Assembly: GCF_900105495.1 (NCBI RefSeq)
Contig: NZ_FNTF01000002.1
Coordinates: 1,525,501-1,589,500, forward strand
DNA length: 64,000 bases
Reading direction: 5' to 3'
Source: Pseudomonas frederiksbergensis
Lineage (GTDB): Bacteria > Pseudomonadota > Gammaproteobacteria > Pseudomonadales > Pseudomonadaceae
The notes under the pieces: generated by a model
Told to the model about the DNA's origin: nothing
The model's database searches: none
What the model saw: only the letters and a program-made list of their open reading frames with translations
Made by a program: the position numbers and the translations under genes
In this document: positions 56,468 to 64,000 of the stretch, piece by piece
How the letters are laid out: every line of letters starts with the position of its first letter
Position numbering within the stretch: the first letter of the stretch is position 1

Positions 56468-56498
56468 AAAAAGCCGACAGTGATGTCGGCTTTTTTTT
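56468..56498 (+). terminator. Rho-independent terminator of motAB
   Basis: AAAAAGCCGACA, GTGA, TGTCGGCTTTTT, then TTT: a perfect stem and an eight-T run. Confidence 0.93.
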
Positions 56499-56567
56499 GC
56501 GGCTTTCACTGGTTTGGAAGCCACTTCATTTTCAGTGTGTGCACGGTCCCACAGGTTTTGTGCCGGT

Positions 56568-57599
56568 CTAGTAGCTGGTTTCCGGCAAACTCGCGATGAT
56601 CGAGCGATAGCTGTTCATCCGTTGCTGCTGCACGCGGCCTTCTTCCAGGGCCTTGAGCAATGCGCAACCCGGCTCGCGGTCGTGCTTGCAGTCGCGGAAG
56701 CGGCAGGTGCCGATCAGGTCGTTGAACTCGATGAAGCCAGCTTCGACGTCGGCACGGCTGACGTGGCCCAGGCCGAATTCGCGGATACCCGGGGAGTCGA
56801 TCAACTCACCGCCGCCGGGGAAGTGGAACAACCGCGCGGTGGTGGTGGTGTGAGTGCCCTGGCCGGACAGCTCGGACAGCGGGCCGACACGGGCTTCGAC
56901 TTCCGGCAGCAGAGTGTTGACCAGCGAGGATTTGCCGACGCCGGATTGGCCGACGAATACGCTGATGTGCCCGTCCAGTTGTGCCTGCAATTGCTCCATG
57001 CCATTGCCGTGGTGGGCCGAGACTTCCAGCACCGGGTAACCCAGCGTGCGGTAAACCGCCAGCAAGGCATTCAACGCCGGGGCGTTCTGCTCGTCGATCA
57101 GGTCGAACTTGTTGAGCAGCAGCAGCGGACGAATCCCGGCGTGCTCAGCGGCGACCAGATAACGGTCGATCAGGTTGGCATGGGGCTCGGGCAGCGGCGC
57201 GAAGACGATGACGATCATGTCGACGTTGGCGGCGACAGGCTTGAGCTGGCCACGGCTGTCCGGACGGCAGAGTTCGGTTTTACGCGGCAGTTGCGCCACG
57301 ATCACGCCGATACCCTGGTTGCCGGCACGCCAGACCACCTGATCGCCGGTCACCAGCGCAGGCAGGTTGGCGCGCAAATGGCAGCGGAACACCTGGCCGG
57401 CCAGATCGCCATCGAGGGCTTCGACTTCGACCTGCACACCGAAGTGCGCGATCACCAGGCCGGTTTGTTCCGGACCCAGGTCGCCACCTTCAAGTGCCTC
57501 GACAGCCGAGGACTCGCGTTTGGCGGCGCGGGCAGCGCGTTCGCCCTGAATCTTTTCGATGCGCCAGTTTTGACGACGATTGAGTTGGCGTTTGGCCAT
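56568..57599 (-). CDS. rsgA: Ribosome small subunit-dependent GTPase A
   Basis: A circularly permuted GTPase that checks 30S subunits late in maturation. The 343-residue protein has an N-terminal OB fold, the G4 motif LLNKFDLI near 158-165 before the G1 loop [16 protein letters not shown] near 215-230 and G3 [11 protein letters not shown] near 263-273, the permuted order. A C-terminal zinc site [17 protein letters not shown] is near 296-312. Divergent from orn with 107 bases between. Confidence 0.95.
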   Translation of the reverse strand: MAKRQLNRRQNWRIEKIQGERAARAAKRESSAVEALEGGDLGPEQTGLVIAHFGVQVEVEALDGDLAGQVFRCHLRANLPALVTGDQVVWRAGNQGIGVIVAQLPRKTELCRPDSRGQLKPVAANVDMIVIVFAPLPEPHANLIDRYLVAAEHAGIRPLLLLNKFDLIDEQNAPALNALLAVYRTLGYPVLEVSAHHGNGMEQLQAQLDGHISVFVGQSGVGKSSLVNTLLPEVEARVGPLSELSGQGTHTTTTARLFHFPGGGELIDSPGIREFGLGHVSRADVEAGFIEFNDLIGTCRFRDCKHDREPGCALLKALEEGRVQQQRMNSYRSIIASLPETSY

Positions 57600-57644
57600 G
57601 GGTGTTCCGTATCAAGAATGCAGCGATTAGGTAAAACGGCCGCG

Positions 57645-57650
57645 AGTTTA
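57645..57650 (-). promoter_or_regulatory. -10 candidate for rsgA
   Basis: On the minus strand the sequence is GCTAAACTCGCG; TAAACT is a plausible -10, a mirror image of the one for orn at 57675. The two are only 24 bases apart. Confidence 0.35.
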
Positions 57651-57674
57651 GCACGCCCGGCCGCCGCCCTAGGC

Positions 57675-57680
57675 TAAACT
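57675..57680 (+). promoter_or_regulatory. -10 candidate for orn
   Basis: GGCTAAACTGCG; TAAACT lies 27 bases before the orn ATG, opposing the candidate for rsgA. Confidence 0.35.
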
Positions 57681-57706
57681 GCGCAGCATTGCCTAGGAGC
57701 CGACAC

Positions 57707-58249
57707 ATGCAAAACCCGCAGAATCTGATCTGGATCGACCTGGAAATGACCGGTCTGAACCCTGATACCGACGTCATCATCGAAATGGCCACCATCGTCA
57801 CCGACAGTGACCTGAACACCTTGGCCGAAGGTCCGGTGATCGCCATCCACCACAGCGACGAAATTCTCGCTGGCATGGATGAGTGGAACACCCGTCAACA
57901 CGGCGGCTCCGGGCTGACCCAGCGGGTTCGCGACAGCCGTATCAGCATGGCCGAAGCCGAAGCCGAAACCATCGCCTTCCTGGAAAAATGGGTGCCGAAG
58001 GGTAAATCGCCGATCTGTGGCAACAGCATCTGCCAGGACCGTCGCTTCCTTTATACGCACATGAAATCCCTGGAAAGCTTCTTCCACTACCGCAACCTCG
58101 ACGTATCGACTCTTAAAGAGTTGGCCGCACGCTGGGCGCCGGACGTGCGCGACAGCTTCAAAAAGGGCAGCACTCACCTGGCCCTGGACGACATTCGCGA
58201 ATCGATCGCCGAGCTGCAGCACTATCGCAAGCATTTCATCAAGTTCTGA
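57707..58249 (+). CDS. orn: Oligoribonuclease
   Basis: A 180-residue DEDDh exonuclease that degrades short oligonucleotides, including pGpG from c-di-GMP turnover. The first motif is [16 protein letters not shown] near 7-22, with the acidic pair in DLE. The late [20 protein letters not shown] near 157-176 supplies His and Asp. AGGAG is upstream of ATG 57707; an earlier ATG at 57689 was rejected. Essential in many gamma-proteobacteria. Confidence 0.97.
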   Translation: MQNPQNLIWIDLEMTGLNPDTDVIIEMATIVTDSDLNTLAEGPVIAIHHSDEILAGMDEWNTRQHGGSGLTQRVRDSRISMAEAEAETIAFLEKWVPKGKSPICGNSICQDRRFLYTHMKSLESFFHYRNLDVSTLKELAARWAPDVRDSFKKGSTHLALDDIRESIAELQHYRKHFIKF

Positions 58250-58269
58250 TGCAGAGCGGTGAGGGCTTT

Positions 58270-58416
58270 TGTGGCGAGGGGGCTTGTCGAAACGTCGCAC
58301 CGCCCCGTTCGGCTGCGAAGCAGTCGTAAATCGGCTGGCGCGTACTGCCTGACAAAACACGGTGCCAGGTTTTGGGGCCGCTACGCGACCCAACGGGGGC
58401 AAGCCCCCTCGCCACA
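58270..58416. repeat. REP pair (GTGGCGAGGG class)
   Basis: Arms at 58270-58286 and 58400-58416 in the 250-base gap between orn and the TRIC/YadS gene. Confidence 0.85.
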
Positions 58417-58499
58417 GGTATGCGTGAATGCTTCGACGCTCTCTTTTGGTACCTCAGCGAAGTGAGTAGACTGCGCGCCTTCCTGCAAGGACCGCCACC

Positions 58500-59111
58500 A
58501 TGTTGCTGATGCTTTACCTGATTGCCATCACCGCCGAAGCCATGACCGGTGCCCTGTCTGCCGGTCGTCGCGGGATGGACTGGTTTGGCGTGGTGCTGAT
58601 CGCCTGTGTCACGGCATTGGGCGGCGGTTCGGTGCGTGACGTGCTGCTCGGTCACTACCCGCTGACGTGGGTCAAACACCCGGAATACCTGGTGCTGACC
58701 TCGGTGGCGGCGATGTTCACGGTCTTCGCCGCACGCTGGATGCGCCACCTGCGCTCGCTGTTTCTGGTGCTCGACGCCGTGGGCCTGGTGGCGTTCACCC
58801 TGATCGGCTGCATGACCGCGCTGGAAATGGGCCACGGCATGCTGGTGGCCTCGGTCAGCGGCGTAATCACCGGGGTTTTCGGCGGCATCCTGCGCGACAT
58901 CTTCTGCAACGACATCCCGCTGATCTTCCGCCGCGAACTCTACGCCAGCGTCTCGTTCGCCGCGGCGTGGTGCTACATGCTGTGCATTTACCTGCAATTG
59001 CCGGGGGAACAGGCGATTTTGATCACCTTGTTTGGCGGCTTCCTGCTGCGGTTACTGGCGATCCGTTTTCACTGGGAAATGCCTAAATTCGTCTACAACG
59101 ACGAAGCCTGA
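58500..59111 (+). CDS. TRIC/YadS family cation channel-like membrane protein
   Basis: A 203-residue polytopic protein with about seven spans and an internal repeat: LLMLYLIAITAEAMTGALSA near 2-21 and the matching LVLDAVGLVAFTLIGCMTAL near 90-109, with the conserved GGG(S/I)xRD: GGGSVRDVLL near 41-50 and GGILRDIFCNDIP near 128-140. This is the UPF0126/TRIC fold; eukaryotic relatives are K+ channels. Bacterial role unclear; glycine has been proposed as a substrate for some. Confidence 0.87.
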   Translation: MLLMLYLIAITAEAMTGALSAGRRGMDWFGVVLIACVTALGGGSVRDVLLGHYPLTWVKHPEYLVLTSVAAMFTVFAARWMRHLRSLFLVLDAVGLVAFTLIGCMTALEMGHGMLVASVSGVITGVFGGILRDIFCNDIPLIFRRELYASVSFAAAWCYMLCIYLQLPGEQAILITLFGGFLLRLLAIRFHWEMPKFVYNDEA

Positions 59112-59125
59112 CATCGCGAAGTCCT

Positions 59126-59222
59126 TGTAGCAGCTGCCGAAGGCTGCGTTCGAGGCCGCAGGACTCGCTTTGCAGGATGACGACTGCTTTGCAGTCGGAC
59201 GCAGCCTTCGGCAGCTGCTACA
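59126..59222. repeat. REP pair (TGTAGCAGCTG class) overlapping the queG stop
   Basis: Perfect 23-base arms at 59126-59148 and 59200-59222, nested with CGACTGC/GCAGTCG. The right arm provides the queG stop codon (CTA at 59218-59220). Confidence 0.88.
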
Positions 59223-60282
59223 GGAGTCCGTGTTGTTTCAGGGCCCATTCCACATGTTCGCGGACCAGTTCTGAAGGGTATTCACGGCGCGCCTTAAGCG
59301 CTTCAACTACCGGAATGCTCGACGGGGCATTGCCCAGGCCAACCGCCAGGTTTCGCAACCAACGCTCATAACCCGCCCGGCGTAACGGCGAACCTTCAGT
59401 GCTGCTGAGAAACTTCTCCTCATCCCACATGAACAGCTCTGCCAACTCCGCGTTGTCCAGATTGTGCCGTGGCTTGAAGTCGCTTTCGCCGGACGGACGG
59501 GCGAAGCGGTTCCACGGGCAGACGATCTGGCAGTCATCACAGCCAAATACCCGATTGCCGATCAGTGGCCGCAGATCTTCCGGGATCGCGCTTTTCAGTT
59601 CGATAGTCAGGTAGGAAATACAGCGTCGGGCATCCAGCACGTACGGGCCGACGAAGGCGTTGGTCGGGCAGATGTCGAGGCACGCGGTGCAACGGCCGCA
59701 GTGTTCGGTGCTGTGTGGCGGGTCAACCGGCAGCGGCAGGTCGACAAACAGTTCGCTCAGAAAGAAGTAACTGCCGGCCTTTCGATTCAAGACCAGGGTG
59801 TTTTTGCCGATCCATCCAAGACCAGCCTGTTCCGCGATGGCTTTTTCCAGCACCGGCGCGCTGTCGACGAAGGCGCGGAAACCAAACGGGCCGATTTCGG
59901 CCTGAATTTTATCGGCCAGTTGTTGCACGCGTTTACGGATCAATTTGTGGTAATCGCGGCCCAAGGCATAACGCGAGACGTAGGCTTTTTCCGGTTGTGC
60001 CAGACGTTTGGCCATTTCGGTATCGCCCGGCAGGTAGTCCATGCGCAGGGAAACCACCCGAAGCGTGCCGGGCACCAGCTCTTCCGGGTGTGAGCGTTTG
60101 CTGCCGTGGGCGCCCATGTAGTCCATTTCGCCGTGGTAGCCGGCCGCGAGCCAGCGCTCCAGGTGCTGCTCATGCTCGGCCAGGTCGAGGCCGCTGATGC
60201 CGACTTGCTGAAAGCCCAGCTCGCGGCCCCAGTCCTTGATGGATTGGGCGAGGGCGGGCAGGTCTGTGGTAATTGCGGGCAT
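59218..60282 (-). CDS. queG: Epoxyqueuosine reductase
   Basis: A cobalamin-dependent enzyme that makes queuosine in tRNA from epoxyqueuosine. The 354-residue protein has two [4Fe-4S] sites: CGRCTACLDICPTNAF near 191-206 and FGCDDCQIVCPWNRFA near 239-254. The rest of the N-terminal domain (about 40-180) binds cobalamin; a HEAT-like C-terminus follows. ATG at 60282 was chosen; a frame start at 60354 would overlap nnr. The stop lies in a REP arm. It is divergent from nnr. Confidence 0.95.
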   Translation of the reverse strand: MPAITTDLPALAQSIKDWGRELGFQQVGISGLDLAEHEQHLERWLAAGYHGEMDYMGAHGSKRSHPEELVPGTLRVVSLRMDYLPGDTEMAKRLAQPEKAYVSRYALGRDYHKLIRKRVQQLADKIQAEIGPFGFRAFVDSAPVLEKAIAEQAGLGWIGKNTLVLNRKAGSYFFLSELFVDLPLPVDPPHSTEHCGRCTACLDICPTNAFVGPYVLDARRCISYLTIELKSAIPEDLRPLIGNRVFGCDDCQIVCPWNRFARPSGESDFKPRHNLDNAELAELFMWDEEKFLSSTEGSPLRRAGYERWLRNLAVGLGNAPSSIPVVEALKARREYPSELVREHVEWALKQHGLL

Positions 60283-60311
60283 GAGGCGAGAGAAACCGGA
60301 GCTGAGGTGCG

Positions 60312-60317
60312 TATAAT
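60312..60317 (+). promoter_or_regulatory. -10 candidate for nnr
   Basis: A perfect TATAAT 29 bases before the nnr ATG; -35 is weak. It lies in the queG leader. Confidence 0.45.
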
Positions 60318-60345
60318 TCTGCCAGACATCGGAGCCCGAAGACGC

Positions 60346-61845
60346 ATGCCGCACACTAAAGATGATTTACCCGACGCGCTGTATAGCGCCGCGCAAGTGC
60401 GAGCCCTCGATGCGAGCCTGATCGCGGCCGGCACACCGGGCTTCGAATTGATGCAGCGCGCGGCGCGGGCGACCTGGCGTGCGCTGGTCCGCCATTGGCC
60501 GTCGGCGAATGAATTGAGTGTCGTGGCCGGTCATGGCAATAACGCTGGCGACGGTTATCTGGTGGCCGTGCTGGCCCGACGTGCTGGCTGGCATGTGCGG
60601 GTGTTCGCGGTCGGTGATCCCAAGCGTTTACAAGGTGATGCGGCATTGGCCCATGCCGAGGCTGTGTCTGAAGGTGTCGCGGTTCAAGCCTGGAGCGCGC
60701 AGTCCGAATTGCGCGGTGTCGTGCTGGATGCCTTGCTCGGCACCGGTCTGACGGGGGAGGTGCGAGAGCCCTACGCTGGCGCCATCGCGGCGATCAACGG
60801 CAGCGGGTTGCCAGTTGCGGCGGTGGATATCCCTTCGGGGTTGTGCGCTGATACCGGCCGAATACTCGGCGCGGCGGTGCGGGCGGACCTGACGGTGACG
60901 TTCATCGGCCTGAAACTGGGTCTGTTCACCGGCGATGCTGCGGACGTGGTCGGCGAGTTGGTATTCAACGATCTGCAGGCCTCCCCCGAGTCGTTCAACG
61001 GAGTCGCCATCAGTGCACGTCGCCTGACGGCCAGTTCCTTGCCGCGTCTGACGGGCCGTGCTCCAACCTCCCATAAAGGCAAATTCGGCCACGTCCTGCT
61101 GATCGGCGGCGATCGCGGCTTTGGTGGCGCCATCCTGCTGAGCGCGCAAAGTGCCCTGCGCAGCGGTGCGGGCATGGTGTCCGTGGCGACGCGCAGTGAA
61201 CATGTTCCGGCCGCGCTGGCGAGAATTCCTGAAGCCATGGTGTTGGGCACTTCGTCGGCCAATCAGCTGATGGAACTGCTGCAAAAGGTTTCCGTGCTGG
61301 TGGTCGGCCCAGGCTTGGGTCAGGCTTCCTGGGGGCGCAGCCTTTTGTCGGCGGCTGCCAATGCGCCGCTGCCGCAAGTCTGGGACGCCGATGCATTGAA
61401 TCTGCTGGCCACAGAGCACGTGAGCTTGCCCAGGGATTGTGTGATCACCCCACATCCGGGCGAGGCGGCGCGCTTGTTGGGGATGAGTACTGCCCAAGTG
61501 CAGGCCGATCGTCCTGCGGCGGCTCACGCATTGAGCAAAAAATATACAGCTGTCGTGGTGCTCAAAGGCGCCGGCAGCTTGATCGCCAGCCCCGATGGAC
61601 GATTGGCGTTGTGTCATCAGGGCCATCCGGCCATGGCCACCGCCGGTTTGGGTGATGTGCTGGCCGGTCTGGTTGGCGCGTTGCTGGCGCAAGGCATGGC
61701 AGCGTTCGACGCCGCCTGCCTGGCCGTCTGGCTGCACGCCAATGCTGGCGCGCAAGAAGGTAAATCGGGCCGTGGGCTGGCGGCCAGTGATCTGATTCCA
61801 GCCATTCGTCAGTTGTTGGAGGAGCAAACACCGTGTCTGAAGTAA
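60346..61845 (+). CDS. nnr: Bifunctional NAD(P)H-hydrate epimerase/dehydratase
   Basis: Repairs hydrated NAD(P)H: the N-terminal YjeF_N domain (about 1-210) epimerises R to S, and the C-terminal kinase-like domain (about 225-490) dehydrates S-NADHX using ADP. The 499-residue protein has SVVAGHGNNAGDGYLVAVLA near 59-78 in the epimerase, ITPHPGEAARLLG near 367-379, and the metal/ADP site AGLGDVLAGL near 431-440. ATG at 60346 follows GGAG. The stop overlaps the GTG of tsaE. Confidence 0.95.
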   Translation: MPHTKDDLPDALYSAAQVRALDASLIAAGTPGFELMQRAARATWRALVRHWPSANELSVVAGHGNNAGDGYLVAVLARRAGWHVRVFAVGDPKRLQGDAALAHAEAVSEGVAVQAWSAQSELRGVVLDALLGTGLTGEVREPYAGAIAAINGSGLPVAAVDIPSGLCADTGRILGAAVRADLTVTFIGLKLGLFTGDAADVVGELVFNDLQASPESFNGVAISARRLTASSLPRLTGRAPTSHKGKFGHVLLIGGDRGFGGAILLSAQSALRSGAGMVSVATRSEHVPAALARIPEAMVLGTSSANQLMELLQKVSVLVVGPGLGQASWGRSLLSAAANAPLPQVWDADALNLLATEHVSLPRDCVITPHPGEAARLLGMSTAQVQADRPAAAHALSKKYTAVVVLKGAGSLIASPDGRLALCHQGHPAMATAGLGDVLAGLVGALLAQGMAAFDAACLAVWLHANAGAQEGKSGRGLAASDLIPAIRQLLEEQTPCLK

Positions 61846-62303
61846 CCCTGTACCTGGCTGATGAAGAGGCGATGACTGCGTTTGGCGCACGCATCGCACA
61901 AACCACTGAAGGGCACGGTCTGATTTTTCTCGAGGGTGATCTGGGCGCGGGGAAAACCACGCTGTCCCGGGGCATCATCAGGGGGCTGGGGCATCAAGGG
62001 TCGGTAAAAAGCCCTACGTTTACTTTGGTCGAACCCTACGAGATTGGTGACATCCGTGCCTTCCATTTCGACCTCTATCGCTTGGTCGACCCTGAGGAGT
62101 TGGAGTACCTCGGCATCCGCGACTATTTCGAAGACGACGCGTTGTGCTTGATCGAGTGGCCCGAAAAGGGTGCAGGCTTTTTGCCAAAGCCCGACCTGAC
62201 CATTACCATTAGCCCGCAAGATGGCGGGCGTTCGCTGAAAATTTTGTCCCAGGGCTCGCGTGGCGAGTCGTGGTGTGCCGCTTTGGCATTGGAAACCAAT
62301 TAA
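61833..62303 (+). CDS. tsaE: tRNA threonylcarbamoyladenosine biosynthesis ATPase TsaE
   Basis: ATPase partner of TsaBD in making t6A on tRNAs that read ANN codons. The 156-residue protein has Walker A LEGDLGAGKTTLSRGI near 33-48, SPTFTLVEPY near 62-71 and FHFDLYRLVDPEELEYLG near 78-95 with the Walker-B-like HFDLYR. GTG start overlaps nnr; GGAGGA is nine bases upstream. The order nnr-tsaE-amiB-mutL is conserved in gamma-proteobacteria. Confidence 0.96.
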   Translation: MSEVTLYLADEEAMTAFGARIAQTTEGHGLIFLEGDLGAGKTTLSRGIIRGLGHQGSVKSPTFTLVEPYEIGDIRAFHFDLYRLVDPEELEYLGIRDYFEDDALCLIEWPEKGAGFLPKPDLTITISPQDGGRSLKILSQGSRGESWCAALALETN

Positions 62304-62318
62304 ATGATGGGGTTAGGT

Positions 62319-63731
62319 ATGCGCTTTCGCGCGATGGTAGCTGCCGTAGGATTGTTGTTTTTGGCGGTGACCGTCGATGCTGTGGCCGAGACGAAGGTCA
62401 ACAGCGTTCGCCTGTGGCGGGCTCCGGACAACACGCGACTGGTGTTCGACCTGACCGGGCCTGTCCAGCACAGCGTCTTTACCCTGACCGCCCCGGATCG
62501 GCTGGTCATCGACATCAATGGCGCGACTCTGGGGGCGCCGCTGAACGTCAACAGCTCGAACACTCCGATCACCGCCATGCGCTCGGCTCAACGTACGCCA
62601 ACCGATCTGCGGGTGGTCATCGACCTGAAAAAAGCCGTGACGCCGAAAAGTTTTACCCTGGCGCCAAACGCCCAGTACGGCAATCGCCTGGTGGTCGACT
62701 TGTTCGACAACGCTGCCGATGCCGCGCCAATTCCGGCGCCGACCAACGTCGCGACGGTAGCCCCGGTGCCGGTCACTCCGGTGGAGCCTCCGGTCAAGCT
62801 GCCGCCAGCCCCGGCCGGCAAGCGCGACATTATTGTCGTCATCGATGCCGGTCACGGCGGCGAAGACCCGGGTGCCTCCGGCTCTCGCGGTCAGCGTGAA
62901 AAAGACGTGGTACTGGCCATCGCCCGTGAACTGCAGCGTCAGGTCAACGGCATGAAAGGCTTCCGCGCCGAACTGACCCGCACCGGCGACTATTTCATCC
63001 CGTTGCGCGGCCGTACCGAAATCGCCCGCAAGAAGGGCGCCGACCTGTTCGTTTCGATCCACGCCGACGCCGCGCCTTCGGCCGCAGCCTTCGGTGCCTC
63101 GGTGTTCGCCCTGTCTGATCGCGGCGCTACCTCGGAAACCGCCCGTTGGCTGGCCGACAGCGAAAACCGTTCCGACTTGATCGGTGGTGCCGGCAACGTC
63201 AGCCTCGACGACAAGGACCGCATGCTGGCGGGCGTGCTGCTTGACCTGTCGATGACGGCTTCCCTGACTTCTAGCCTGAACGTCGGCCAGAAAGTCCTGA
63301 GCAACATCGGCCGCGTCACGCCGTTGCACAAACAGCGCGTGGAGCAGGCCGGGTTCATGGTGCTGAAGTCGCCGGACATTCCATCGATCCTGGTGGAAAC
63401 CGGGTTCATCTCCAACGCCAACGAAGCGTCCAAGCTTGCCGCAGCGAACCACCAGCAAGCGCTGGCGCGTTCGATCAGCAGCGGCGTGCGCCAGTTCTTC
63501 CAGCAGAACCCGCCGCCAGGCACCTACATTGCCTGGCTGCGCGACTCCGGCGGGATCGCCCAAGGCCCGCGTGACCATCGGGTGAACCCCGGCGAGACGC
63601 TGGCGATGATTGCCGTGCGATATCAGGTTTCTCCGGCCACGCTGCGCAGCGCCAACAAGCTGTCGAGTGATGAGCTCAAGGTCGGTCAGCACTTGACCAT
63701 CCCTGGCACTGAGCTGGCGGCCAAAGAATGA
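62319..63731 (+). CDS. amiB: N-acetylmuramoyl-L-alanine amidase AmiB-like
   Basis: Cuts peptide stems from peptidoglycan, needed for cell separation, in the periplasm. The 470-residue protein has a signal peptide ([23 protein letters not shown]), an N-terminal AMIN domain (about 25-135), a Pro-rich linker, an Amidase_3 catalytic domain (about 172-395: [40 protein letters not shown]) with zinc His and Glu, and a C-terminal LysM (about 425-468: [20 protein letters not shown]). Upstream in-frame ATGs at 62304 and 62307 add five residues; ATG at 62319 gives the cleaner signal. Overlaps mutL by four bases. Confidence 0.95.
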   Translation: MRFRAMVAAVGLLFLAVTVDAVAETKVNSVRLWRAPDNTRLVFDLTGPVQHSVFTLTAPDRLVIDINGATLGAPLNVNSSNTPITAMRSAQRTPTDLRVVIDLKKAVTPKSFTLAPNAQYGNRLVVDLFDNAADAAPIPAPTNVATVAPVPVTPVEPPVKLPPAPAGKRDIIVVIDAGHGGEDPGASGSRGQREKDVVLAIARELQRQVNGMKGFRAELTRTGDYFIPLRGRTEIARKKGADLFVSIHADAAPSAAAFGASVFALSDRGATSETARWLADSENRSDLIGGAGNVSLDDKDRMLAGVLLDLSMTASLTSSLNVGQKVLSNIGRVTPLHKQRVEQAGFMVLKSPDIPSILVETGFISNANEASKLAAANHQQALARSISSGVRQFFQQNPPPGTYIAWLRDSGGIAQGPRDHRVNPGETLAMIAVRYQVSPATLRSANKLSSDELKVGQHLTIPGTELAAKE

Positions 63732-64000
63732 ACCAGGTGCTGACCAATACGGCTCGTATCGAGCTGCTCAGCCCGCGACTGGCGAACCAGATTGCCGCCG
63801 GTGAGGTGGTTGAGCGCCCGGCTTCGGTGATCAAGGAACTGCTGGAAAACAGCCTCGACTCCGGCGCCAGGCGTATCGATGTCGATGTGGAGCAGGGCGG
63901 CGTCAAGTTGCTGCGGGTGCGCGACGATGGCAGCGGCATTTCTGCCGATGACCTGCCGCTGGCCCTGGCGCGACACGCCACCAGCAAGATCCGCAATCTG
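63728..64000 (+). CDS. mutL: DNA mismatch repair protein MutL, N-terminal part
   Basis: Links MutS mismatch recognition to downstream repair. The first 91 residues are seen, the rest lies beyond the window. The GHKL ATPase start is present: [20 protein letters not shown] near 17-36, [11 protein letters not shown] with the ATP/metal site, and RVRDDGSGI near 64-72. ATGA overlap with amiB. Confidence 0.97.
   Translation, partial: MNQVLTNTARIELLSPRLANQIAAGEVVERPASVIKELLENSLDSGARRIDVDVEQGGVKLLRVRDDGSGISADDLPLALARHATSKIRNL

Overview
This window is a stretch of core chromosome from a Pseudomonas, most likely of the P. fluorescens group. The evidence is high GC coding sequence, pseudomonad-type proteins throughout, dense REP palindromes between genes, and a gene order that, from memory, follows P. 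aeruginosa PAO1 from about glnE (PA5014) down to mutL (PA4946). No phage, transposase, CRISPR array, tRNA or rRNA was seen.

Layout. 1-297 is a regulatory region with two mirror-image palindromes. 298-3236 is glnE, broken here by a one-base loss in a G run. 3552-23619 is the lipopolysaccharide (LPS) core and surface-sugar locus: heptosyltransferases waaF/waaC, glucosyltransferase waaG, kinase waaP and three more kinase-fold genes, a small YceK-like lipoprotein, a NodU-type carbamoyltransferase, wapH-type glycosyltransferase, mig-14, the PIG-L deacetylase dnpA, ssg, a GT2 transferase, the O-antigen ligase waaL, a fifth kinase-fold gene on the opposite strand, the lipid A flippase msbA and the heptose precursor enzyme hldE. 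waaA (Kdo transferase) follows at 28266 after a minus-strand block: a three-gene operon (FAD oxidoreductase, aldo/keto reductase, an unknown protein with a Nudix-like helix), then an SMR efflux gene divergent from a LysR regulator.

29603-34826 holds a TolC-type outer membrane channel, then a TPP riboswitch, thiC and the probable hydroxymethylpyrimidine permease cytX. 35771-44291 is nudF, a DUF1249 gene, cpdA, a YqiA-like esterase and the topoisomerase IV genes parE and parC with two small genes between them. 44468-52621 holds a PqiC-type lipoprotein, an AhpA/YtjB-like membrane protein divergent from serB, a FimW-like c-di-GMP effector candidate, a two-repeat mannose-type lectin of the OAA family, psd and rhdA. 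52873-64000 contains an HDOD gene, motAB, rsgA divergent from orn, a TRIC/YadS channel, queG divergent from nnr, then tsaE, amiB and the start of mutL.

The main theme is envelope assembly: precursor supply (hldE), core sugar transfer (waaA, waaC, waaF, waaG, wapH), core phosphorylation and carbamoylation, O-antigen ligation (waaL) and lipid A-core flipping (msbA). The clearest accessory gene is the lectin at 50470. The most noteworthy patterns are the kinase-fold series in the LPS locus, two members of which lack the usual catalytic aspartate, the cryptic Nudix-like protein at 23732, the glnE frameshift and the four sequence classes of REP palindromes. I found no convincing new multi-gene defence or mobile system.
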